Source of the DNA: a bacterium
GTDB lineage: Bacteria; Zixibacteria; MSB-5A5; GN15; FEB-12
Assembly: GCA_030605565.1 (NCBI GenBank)
Contig: JAUWIB010000066.1
Span: forward strand, 1 to 53,365
Length of the DNA: 53,365 nt
Direction of reading: 5' to 3'
Shown here: positions 1 through 6,418 of the stretch, in pieces
Layout of the letters: each line of letters starts with the position of its first letter
How positions within the stretch are numbered: the stretch's first letter is position 1
Notes under the pieces: model-generated
What the model saw: only the letters and a program-made list of their open reading frames with translations
Databases searched by the model: none
What the model was told of the DNA's origin: nothing
Program-made: the position numbers and the translations under genes

Positions 1-104
1 ATCGGGATACCTACGGCCAACAGCGCAATCATCATCCAACCGGACGAACTGATCAGAACAATGAAACCGCAATCACAGCAATCGAAAAATCCGTCATTTT
101 TCAC
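1..104 (-). CDS. Possible N-terminal fragment of a gene cut by the left edge
   Basis: Reading leftward from a GTG at 104, the frame stays open to the window edge for about 34 codons. It gives a short Cys-containing start (FDCCDCG) followed by a hydrophobic stretch that could be the first membrane segment (residues about 12-34). An AAGGG about ten bases upstream could serve as ribosome-binding site. I do not recognise the protein. The piece is short enough to be chance, so the call is weak. Confidence 0.25.
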   Translation of the reverse strand, partial: MKNDGFFDCCDCGFIVLISSSGWMMIALLAVGIP

Positions 105-254
105 GCACCATAACAACCCTTTTGAGACAGCCTCCTTGCCCCGGGTTTCTAGTTGGTATTGTGGATTTTTCAGGGTACTTTGAGACGGGATGAGGGGACT
201 GAAAACGATCTAAAGAAACCCACCCCGCCCAGGCGGGGATGGGTCACCCGGCCG

Positions 255-1412
255 TCAGCTCTTCCCCGTATCGATGGGTGCGTGGGGATAGTCCGGCTGG
301 CGCTTCTGAAACGACAGAATAGCGGGTTTTTGAATCACGCCGGCATCGATATTTACAGCCCGTCGAATGGTCTCATTTTTCTGCCAACTCTCACGTCCCG
401 CGACCACATCCGACAAATGGACAATGAGAGCCGCGGAGATTGATCGCGAGGCACTTTCCCAGAGATAGCTTGGCGTATGATCTACCGCGTAGTAATCTGC
501 CTTTCCTATCTTGAACATTGGGTCCCTAAACGTGGTTGGCTTGGCAAAATAGAATCCCATCCCCTCATCGCAACTGACATCAATGATCAAGCAGCCTGGC
601 TTGAGGCATGATCTCTCCTTTTCAGATACAAATAGGGTGGGATGATCGGGATCTTGCATAGTTCCGTTGACGATAATTTCTGACTCACTGATCAGATCAT
701 GCAACGGCGTCTCACTACCATCGTGCTCAATGACCAACATGCGCGCTTCCCCATCTCTCCCTTCCCGAATTCGGACATAGTGACAATCAAGCACTTCCTC
801 CCGCACTGCGTGGTCGGGGCGCAGAATGCAGATTGTGATATCTCTAAACCCACGTGCCTTGAGAGCGTATATCGCCCCACGGCTGACCGCACCGAAACTA
901 AAAATGATCGTTTTGCGTTGGTTGCCGTAGTGCCCATCGACACCTCTCAGTTGTAAGGCATGTAATACCGCAGCATAGCCAGCTATCTCATTGTTTTTAT
1001 AGAATGTGTGGCGGCCAATCTGGTCGTTTGGCCGCCAAACAAACATATCCTCAAAGGCGATGAGTGTTTGCTTGCGATCGACCGCTGCTTGAGTAATACC
1101 CCATTGTTGCACGCAATGTGGCCAGCCCCACAGGATTCCACCTTCGCGAAGCTCCTGTAAGTCAGACAATACTGGTTTGGGAATGATAACCCTCCCGATG
1201 TCAGCCAACAGTTCGTGGCGGGTGGCAATGCCGCCCGTCTGAGCAGCAATCTCCGAGTCTTCGACACCGAGTGACGCCCCATAGCCCTCCTCAAATATCA
1301 GTTGGCGGCGCACTTGTTCGGGAAGACGAGCCAAATGCTCAGGATGGATTGGAATACGTCGCTCATCCTCTTTTTTTGATGTACCAATGACCCCAAATGT
1401 TAATTTACTCAA
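255..1412 (-). CDS. Alanine dehydrogenase/transhydrogenase-family enzyme, N5-(carboxyethyl)ornithine synthase-like
   Basis: A 385-residue cytosolic protein. The N-terminus (FGVIGTSKKEDERRIPIHPEHL) has the form of the alanine dehydrogenase/PNT N-terminal domain, with the conserved ERR and P near residues 17-22 and an EEGYG at about 41-45. A glycine-rich nucleotide-binding segment (FSFGAVSRGAIYALKARG) lies near residues 172-189, so a NAD(P)H-dependent imine-reducing or dehydrogenase reaction is likely. The opening 'SKKE..RR..I.PE' and overall length recall N5-(carboxyethyl)ornithine synthase, which joins pyruvate to ornithine; lysine 2-oxoglutarate reductase/saccharopine dehydrogenase-like enzymes are the other option. 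The family is a firm call, the substrate is inference. The gene stands alone and ends about 150 bases from the possible edge gene. Confidence 0.7.
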   Translation of the reverse strand: MSKLTFGVIGTSKKEDERRIPIHPEHLARLPEQVRRQLIFEEGYGASLGVEDSEIAAQTGGIATRHELLADIGRVIIPKPVLSDLQELREGGILWGWPHCVQQWGITQAAVDRKQTLIAFEDMFVWRPNDQIGRHTFYKNNEIAGYAAVLHALQLRGVDGHYGNQRKTIIFSFGAVSRGAIYALKARGFRDITICILRPDHAVREEVLDCHYVRIREGRDGEARMLVIEHDGSETPLHDLISESEIIVNGTMQDPDHPTLFVSEKERSCLKPGCLIIDVSCDEGMGFYFAKPTTFRDPMFKIGKADYYAVDHTPSYLWESASRSISAALIVHLSDVVAGRESWQKNETIRRAVNIDAGVIQKPAILSFQKRQPDYPHAPIDTGKS

Positions 1413-1439
1413 ATCGTTTCCTTTTTCTGAGACTGGTAG

Positions 1440-1466
1440 CCCACCTAGAGCGAAGCGACTGGTGGG
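1440..1466. repeat. CCCACC...GGTGGG intergenic hairpin, followed by GTCTTTT
   Basis: CCCACC (1440-1445) and GGTGGG (1461-1466) enclose a 15-base loop containing GAGCGAAGCGAC, followed on the plus strand by GTCTTTT. Near-copies with the same stem and an AGCG/TCGC-type loop occur at 21526-21552, 34453-34480 and 34503-34529. It lies between two minus-strand genes, so it may be a dispersed repeat rather than a dedicated terminator. Confidence 0.6.
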
Positions 1467-1547
1467 GTCTTTTCGGCATACTGCATGAACCCACCCAAAG
1501 CACGAAGCGGGGTATCGTGTGGTCGGAAGGCACCCAGGTTTTCCCCC

Positions 1548-1940
1548 CTACCCCTGCGGTTCTTTGCCCTCCAGTATCCAGTCCATGCCGACTTTCTCCC
1601 AGTCAGGTTCGGCGGAGGCGTCGATGTATCGTTCATCGGTCTGGATCCCCGTTTGCCGGGCGATCCGTTGGAACTGCCGGGTCAGGGTCAGGTTATCCTG
1701 GATTACGACGGAACGAACCATCCCTTTTTGTTTGTACAGACGCTGCCCCTTTTGCATTTGGACCTGAGCATCCGCTGAAATCGGTTCGAGCGTTCGCATA
1801 TCCACAAAGACAGAAAAACGGCCCTTCTGCGTCGCCAGCACCTCTTGGGATTCTTCAACCCACTGCTTCAGTTCATCCTGGACCATATAGCCGCCGAAGG
1901 TCAAGTGATAACCATACTCAGTCTTTTCAATAGTGTACAT
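1548..1940 (-). CDS. Small STAS/SpoIIAA-like protein of unknown role
   Basis: About 130 residues from the ATG at 1940. This start (MYTIEKTEYG) is preferred over one 17 codons upstream because the extra residues are basic and non-conserved in appearance. The pattern of an N-terminal beta strand (YTIEKTEYGYHLTFGG), an amphipathic helix (ELKQWVEESQEVL), a buried strand with acidic end (FSVFVDMRTLEPIS) and a second helix/strand pair (VRSVVIQD) resembles SpoIIAA/STAS-like domains, which often act in regulation or lipid transfer. There is no signal peptide or membrane segment. It precedes the dehydrogenase gene on the same strand with about 135 bases between, so co-transcription is possible. The fold is inference and the function unknown. 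Confidence 0.6.
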   Translation of the reverse strand: MYTIEKTEYGYHLTFGGYMVQDELKQWVEESQEVLATQKGRFSVFVDMRTLEPISADAQVQMQKGQRLYKQKGMVRSVVIQDNLTLTRQFQRIARQTGIQTDERYIDASAEPDWEKVGMDWILEGKEPQG

Positions 1941-2583
1941 GATAATCCTTATTCGCTTACGTGTCGTCACATCGGGGAACCGTGACAACATCTATATTTA
2001 TCGCTATCAGGTCGATTGTTACGCCATCGCGCCTTCACCACAACCAAACGCGTCAGTCCCGCTGTTTGACACCGGTCGCCGAAACCTCATGACTAAACAC
2101 AGTCTGAGATTCGTCGTCTGCTCGTGCGTCCGTCCGGGTGTAGTGATTTCGCTCTATAGCAGCACAGGCAATCAAACGATTAAAACCGCCGGTGTCAAGT
2201 AGAAGGTTCAGAGCAAAATGCTTTCAATCGTCGATGGTGGGACCGCTGTACCATGCCGGTTTCTGCCAAGTGGCGGGTTCAGACAGGGTCGGCCGGCGGG
2301 GTGACAAGCCCCGCCGCTACGCGATAGAAAAAGCAGCTTTTGAGACAGCCTACCCCCGTTTGCCGCCCGGTCAAGCCGGGTCTCGTGACTGCGCACGAGG
2401 ACGTACGCTAACCACGAAAAAGCTGGTCTTACCCTGCGGTTTTCAATTGTTGCGATTAGGATCGTTGCGATATATTACCTTCGTATGCGGCGGACGCCCG
2501 CAGGCTGCCGCCCGGTCAAGCCGGGTCAAATGTCGGAGCACGAGAACGTACACCGGCCACGGGAGAAAACAAATGGAGAAAAC
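1941..2583. other. Non-coding stretch with repeat-like segments upstream of ridA
   Basis: No convincing gene. The segment at about 2270-2400 (GCCGCTACGCGATAGAAAAAGCAGC, then TTTTGAGACAGCC) is a diverged copy of sequence at 28890-28940 (GCCGCTGCGCGATAAAAGAAGCAGC, then ACGAGACAACC). The phrase 'gcccggtcaagccgggtc' occurs twice (about 2365-2383 and 2509-2527) and each copy can fold into a small hairpin. The last part carries the likely ridA promoter. Confidence 0.55.
2447..2476 (+). promoter_or_regulatory. Candidate sigma70-type promoter upstream of ridA
   Basis: TTGTTG (2447-2452), an 18-base spacer and TATATT (2471-2476). It lies about 110 bases before the ridA start. The -35 match is moderate, so the call is tentative. 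Confidence 0.35.
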
Positions 2584-2967
2584 ATGAAACAGATCATCTC
2601 TACCGAGACCGCGCCGGCCGCAATCGGTCCCTACTCACAGGCGGTGAAAGTCGCCGCCGGCACAACCATCTATTGCTCCGGTCAGATTGCCTTAGACCCC
2701 AGGTCGGGCGAGCTTGTCGGAACAACAGCCGAGGAACAATGCCGTCAGGTAATGACCAACCTGCAAGCTGTCTTGAAAGCTGCCGGGGCCGACTTCTCAA
2801 GGGTGGTGAAGACCACTATTTATCTCTCAGATATGGCCGATTTCGGCACCGCAAATGATGCCTACGGCGAGTTCTTCGACGAACAACCTCCGGCCCGGGC
2901 GACCCTGGCCGCCAAAGAACTGCCCAGGGGCGCGCTGGTGGAGATTGATGCCGTGGCCGTTGTTTGA
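2584..2967 (+). CDS. ridA: RidA-family enamine/imine deaminase
   Basis: A 127-residue cytosolic protein of normal RidA length. RidA hydrolyses reactive 2-aminoacrylate and related enamines made by PLP enzymes such as threonine dehydratase. The N-terminus carries the family mark APAAIGPYSQAV (residues about 9-20). The C-terminal part has the R-A-T signature (PPARATLAAKELPRGALVEID), whose arginine (about residue 105) binds the substrate carboxylate, and ends with the usual IDAVAVV strand. The ATG at 2584 was chosen because the family starts just before this point; the upstream in-frame residues come from repeat-like DNA. It is probably a single-gene unit, since a strong promoter lies between it and the next operon. 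Confidence 0.92.
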   Translation: MKQIISTETAPAAIGPYSQAVKVAAGTTIYCSGQIALDPRSGELVGTTAEEQCRQVMTNLQAVLKAAGADFSRVVKTTIYLSDMADFGTANDAYGEFFDEQPPARATLAAKELPRGALVEIDAVAVV

Positions 2968-3016
2968 TTCAAGGAGACTTAATAGATAAGCTTTGTCAAT
3001 TGAATGCTGTTTCCGT

Positions 3017-3045
3017 TTGACAACGGTCGGCCCTCTGGTTACTAT
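3017..3045 (+). promoter_or_regulatory. Strong sigma70-type promoter for the Rieske/cytochrome b operon
   Basis: A perfect TTGACA (3017-3022), a 17-base spacer and TACTAT (3040-3045). Initiation near 3052 would give a leader of about 30 bases that includes the GGAGG before the GTG start at 3081. Confidence 0.7.
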
Positions 3046-3080
3046 TATTAGGTTAGCTTACCAACTCTTACGGAGGTCAA

Positions 3081-3533
3081 GTGTCGGAGAACAAGCCAAG
3101 CCGTCGTGGTTTTCTGAACATCATTCTCGGTGGAGGAGCCCTGGCTACGTTGGGTTCGATCCTCTATCCGGTAGTTCAATACGTCGTACCACCGGCGGCG
3201 GGTGAGGCCAGGCTTTCGCAGTTGAAGTTGCCCTTTGCGCGGCCCGATATCGAAGCCGACCCAAAGAAAGCCAAGTACTTCAAGTATGGGCGTGAACTAG
3301 GGATCATAATCCTCACCGAAAGTGGCGAACTGAAGGCGTTGACTGCCACCTGCACACACCTCGACTGCACCGTGCAGCATCGGCCTGATCTCGGCATCAT
3401 CTGGTGTTCCTGCCACAACGGTCGCTACGGCCTCGACGGCCGAAACATCTCGGGTCCGCCGCCCAAACCTCTGGCTACTTTTGCCGTTAATGAGGTCGAC
3501 GGAACGATTTTCGTCAGCCTGGAGGAAGCCTGA
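3081..3533 (+). CDS. Rieske [2Fe-2S] protein of a cytochrome bc complex
   Basis: A 150-residue electron-transfer subunit that would pass electrons from quinol at the cytochrome b Qo site to a c-type cytochrome. The N-terminus has a twin-arginine-like RRGFL (residues 8-12) followed by one hydrophobic segment (about 12-37), as in Tat-exported, N-anchored Rieske proteins. The cluster ligands are C91 and H93 in CTHLDC and C109 and H112 in CSCHNG; C96 and C111 are placed for the usual disulfide. The GTG start at 3081 has a GGAGG seven bases or so upstream. The stop overlaps the cytochrome b start by one base (TGATG), indicating coupled translation. Confidence 0.93.
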   Translation: MSENKPSRRGFLNIILGGGALATLGSILYPVVQYVVPPAAGEARLSQLKLPFARPDIEADPKKAKYFKYGRELGIIILTESGELKALTATCTHLDCTVQHRPDLGIIWCSCHNGRYGLDGRNISGPPPKPLATFAVNEVDGTIFVSLEEA

Positions 3534-4657
3534 TGGCTGCCTCATCATCGTCCAGCGGTGGGCTGTCGTTGCAGCTTTATCAATGGCTCGACGAGCGGTT
3601 CAAGCTCGACACTGTGATCGAGTACATGAAGGGCAAGGTGGTGCCGGTCCACAGCCACTCGCTGTTTTACTACTTCGGCGGGATATCGCTGTTTCTGTTT
3701 ATAGTCCAAGTGTTGACCGGCATACTTCTTTTGATGTACTACCGTCCCGGCGCCGACTCGGCTTTTGAATCGGTACGATTCATTATATCCAATGTGTCTT
3801 TCGGGTGGTTGATCAGATCCCTGCACTCATGGTCAGCCAACTTGATGGTTTTCGCTGTCTTCATCCACATGTTCTCGGTCTACTTTACATCAGCTTATCG
3901 CAAACCGCGCGAACTGACCTGGCTTTCGGGAATGGCCTTGCTGGGATTGACGATGGCGTTCGGGTTTTCCGGTTATCTGCTTCCGTGGAACGAACTGGCT
4001 TTCTTTGCTACCCGCGTCGGTACCGGTGTGGCGGGTGTGATGCCCGGCCTCGGCGAGCAGGTGCTCATTATCATGCGCGGGGGAGAAGAGGTGACCGGTG
4101 CTACGATCGGTCGTTTCTTCGCGCTGCACGTGGCTATCCTGCCGGGGATTACAGTCCTGGTACTCTCGGCTCACTTGCTGTTCCTGCAGCGTCAGGGAAT
4201 GAGCGAACCGCTGGATTGGGCGAACAAACCTGAATCCGACAAACGTTATCAGAAGTTTTTTCCGAATTTCCTGCTGCGAGATCTGCTTGTCTGGCTGATC
4301 GTGCTGAACATACTGGCTGTGTTGGCGGTGCTGTTTCCCGATGGTATCGGCGCCGTGCACTGGCCTCTGGGAGCCAAGGCCGACCCCTTTGCGCCGCCGC
4401 CGGCGGTGATCCGGCCGGAGTGGTATTTCATGTTCACCTTCCAGGCGCTCAAGATGCTGCCGGCGCACGTCTGGCTGATCGAGGGTGAGTTATTCGGCAT
4501 CGGCGTGTTCACGATCGGCGGTCTCATCTGGGCGCTGGTACCATACTTGAATCGGAAGTCCGCCAAGGGGCAGCCATCGAAGCTGTTTACGGCCTTCGGC
4601 GTTTTCGTCCTGACGTTCGTCATCGTCATGACGGCGCTGGGATATATTCTGGAATAG
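3533..4657 (+). CDS. Cytochrome b (b6-type haem spacing, fused b6/subunit IV form)
   Basis: A 374-residue integral membrane quinol oxidase subunit. Haem-ligand histidines are H98/H112 (13 residues between) and H199/H214 (14 between); the 14-residue second spacing is that of cytochrome b6, not mitochondrial-type cytochrome b. The Qo-site PEWY motif is at residues 295-298, in the part corresponding to subunit IV, so one chain covers both halves. GFSGYLLPWNE (about 144-154) is also a conserved b-family segment. It overlaps the Rieske gene by one base and is followed by the nine-haem cytochrome with nine bases between, so the three almost certainly make one complex. Confidence 0.94.
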   Translation: MAASSSSSGGLSLQLYQWLDERFKLDTVIEYMKGKVVPVHSHSLFYYFGGISLFLFIVQVLTGILLLMYYRPGADSAFESVRFIISNVSFGWLIRSLHSWSANLMVFAVFIHMFSVYFTSAYRKPRELTWLSGMALLGLTMAFGFSGYLLPWNELAFFATRVGTGVAGVMPGLGEQVLIIMRGGEEVTGATIGRFFALHVAILPGITVLVLSAHLLFLQRQGMSEPLDWANKPESDKRYQKFFPNFLLRDLLVWLIVLNILAVLAVLFPDGIGAVHWPLGAKADPFAPPPAVIRPEWYFMFTFQALKMLPAHVWLIEGELFGIGVFTIGGLIWALVPYLNRKSAKGQPSKLFTAFGVFVLTFVIVMTALGYILE

Positions 4658-4666
4658 GAGCCGGCT

Positions 4667-5911
4667 GTGAAAAATATCAGATTACTGTTGCTGCTCCTCG
4701 TAGTTCTGACAGCGAGTGCGGCGCTTACGACAGCCCAGATCAACAACTGCCTTACCTGTCACCAGGATTTCGAGGACGAAGAGACCGGTCCGTCACATCT
4801 TATCGTGCGTGACATTCATATCCAGAAGGGTCTTGGCTGTGCCGACTGTCATGGCGGTGATCCGTCGCTTGAGGACATGGATGAGGTGCGCGAGTCCCGT
4901 GACTGGCGTGGTGTTCCGAGCCATCTCGAAGTGCCTGATTTTTGCTCTCGCTGCCACGGCAGCGCCTCCTATATGCATGAACATAACCCGTCGCTGCCAA
5001 CCGACCAGTTAGCCAAATACAGGACCTCCATCCACGGTCAACGTCTGTTCAGCAACAAAGACACCAAGATGGCCAATTGTATTTCCTGCCACGGTACACA
5101 TCAGATTGGCAGCGCCAGGACGCCGCACTCGACTACACATCCGTTGAACCTGGCGCAAACCTGCGCTAACTGCCACGCTGACGCAGAGCACATGGCGGAC
5201 TACGATATCCCGACCGACCAATTCGAAAAATACCGCCAATCGGTTCATGGTAAGGCGCTTTTGGAGCGCAAAGACCTCGGCGCGCCGGTCTGCAATGATT
5301 GTCACGGCAACCACGGCGCGGCGCCGCCGGGTGTGGCGTCGCTCTCGTTCGTCTGCGGTAATTGCCATGCGATCGAGGCGGAACTTTTCAATGCTTCACC
5401 GCATCGAACCGCTTTTGAGGAAAACGATTTCCCTATGTGCGAAACGTGCCACTCGAATCATCTGATCGAACAACCGTTCGACAAAATGCTCGGCGCCGCT
5501 GAACCGGCGCTGTGTATCAACTGCCATGCCGAAGATGACGGCACCCGGGGACTCGCCACGGCGGCCGCCATGTCACAAGCCGTTGAGAAACTGGCCACGG
5601 CCTATGATGAAGCGCGCACCTCGCTTGAGGATGTCATCGCCAGGGGAATGATGACCACCGACGAGGAGTTCCGACTCAAGGAGGTCCAGCAGTTGTTGGT
5701 TGCGACGCGAAGGCAGACCCACGCTGTCGCCGCCGACACGGTCGATTCCATAGCCGAGGCGGGCTACCGAAAAGCGAATGAGGTCCGGACCAACTCGGCA
5801 GCACTGGTAGATGAGTATTACTTCCGTCGCAAGGGTCTCGGTCTGGCCACCCTGTTCATCACGGTATTGGTGGTGGCTCTGTGGGTCTACATCCGCCGTA
5901 TAGAGAAATGA
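4667..5911 (+). CDS. Membrane-anchored nine-haem c-type cytochrome
   Basis: A 414-residue exported cytochrome, third gene of the bc operon. After a signal peptide (residues 1-23) come nine CxxCH haem sites: CLTCH, CADCH, CSRCH, CISCH, CANCH, CNDCH, CGNCH, CETCH and CINCH. Two internal units, each with a Y-R-x-S-[IV]-H-G segment followed by C-x-x-CHG-[TN]H, point to duplication. After the haem region is a helical stretch (about 300-385) and one C-terminal membrane helix (about 390-408) ending in a positive RRIEK tail. It probably takes electrons from the Rieske protein in place of cytochrome c1 or f, and passes them to a periplasmic acceptor that cannot be told from sequence. GTG start with AGGAG six bases upstream. 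Confidence 0.92.
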   Translation: MKNIRLLLLLLVVLTASAALTTAQINNCLTCHQDFEDEETGPSHLIVRDIHIQKGLGCADCHGGDPSLEDMDEVRESRDWRGVPSHLEVPDFCSRCHGSASYMHEHNPSLPTDQLAKYRTSIHGQRLFSNKDTKMANCISCHGTHQIGSARTPHSTTHPLNLAQTCANCHADAEHMADYDIPTDQFEKYRQSVHGKALLERKDLGAPVCNDCHGNHGAAPPGVASLSFVCGNCHAIEAELFNASPHRTAFEENDFPMCETCHSNHLIEQPFDKMLGAAEPALCINCHAEDDGTRGLATAAAMSQAVEKLATAYDEARTSLEDVIARGMMTTDEEFRLKEVQQLLVATRRQTHAVAADTVDSIAEAGYRKANEVRTNSAALVDEYYFRRKGLGLATLFITVLVVALWVYIRRIEK

Positions 5912-5924
5912 CCGGCGCTTCTCG

Positions 5925-5938
5925 TCCGCCGCGGCGGA
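5925..5938. other. 14-bp perfect palindrome after the cytochrome operon
   Basis: TCCGCCGCGGCGGA lies 14 bases after the cytochrome c stop, between convergent genes. It has no T tract, so it is not a classical terminator. Confidence 0.4.
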
Positions 5939-5989
5939 ACAACTGCTTGTGGGACGTCCTTTCCTCGTCGGCCGTCCACTGGGGATCGA

Positions 5990-6277
5990 TCACGGTTCCT
6001 TGAGATCTACGATAGTAGCGCCCCAACTACCGCCACTGCCTCCCTCGTGATAGTAGTGCGCAACATCAGGATGAGCGGCAAGGATAGATTGCACGATGCG
6101 TCTCTTGACGCCGCGTCCTTTCCCATGCACGATGCGGAGCGAATAGATTCTCCGACTCAGACAGGCCGCGATATACTCCAACACTACCTCGCGAGTTTCC
6201 CGGGCCGAAAACATATGCAGGTCCAGGGTACCGTCTATGGGGTACTCGAGAGGTTTGTCGTCTTCATGGTCGGTCAT
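5990..6277 (-). CDS. Small Smr-domain protein
   Basis: A 95-residue protein consisting of little more than one Smr domain (the MutS2 C-terminal domain, a nucleic-acid-binding or nicking module). It shows the family's two marks: LDLHMFSARE (about residues 17-26), which corresponds to the LDLHG-type helix start, and the IVHGKGRG loop (about 48-55). The end (GATIVDLKE) fits the final strand. There is no MutS part. Substrate and role are unknown; stand-alone Smr proteins have been linked to RNA cleavage in ribosome rescue and to DNA processing. It is convergent with the cytochrome operon. Confidence 0.85.
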   Translation of the reverse strand: MTDHEDDKPLEYPIDGTLDLHMFSARETREVVLEYIAACLSRRIYSLRIVHGKGRGVKRRIVQSILAAHPDVAHYYHEGGSGGSWGATIVDLKEP

Positions 6278-6353
6278 GTTATCTTTTGAACTGTTTTCTT
6301 ATTCGGAAAGCTGTTGACTTATCCGGGCAAGATGTAAGCCGGCTATGCATCAC

Positions 6354-6386
6354 AAAAAGGCCGCCGCACCATGGAGCGCGGCGGTC
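6354..6386 (-). terminator. Rho-independent terminator of the surface-protein gene cluster
   Basis: Read on the minus strand, GACCGCCGC, a ten-base loop and GCGGCGGCC are followed by TTTTT. The stem pairs 6361-6367 with 6377-6383 and the T tract is at 6354-6358. It sits about 30 bases after the stop of the 858-residue protein and would end transcription coming from the gingipain/deiminase cluster. Confidence 0.8.
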
Positions 6387-6418
6387 GTTAATCTCTGGAT
6401 GTAACCCTCAGGGGCTTT

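Noticed and set aside
2192-2583. A gene upstream of ridA
   Set aside because: The frame is made from repeat-like DNA and has no recognisable domain; ridA begins naturally at 2584.
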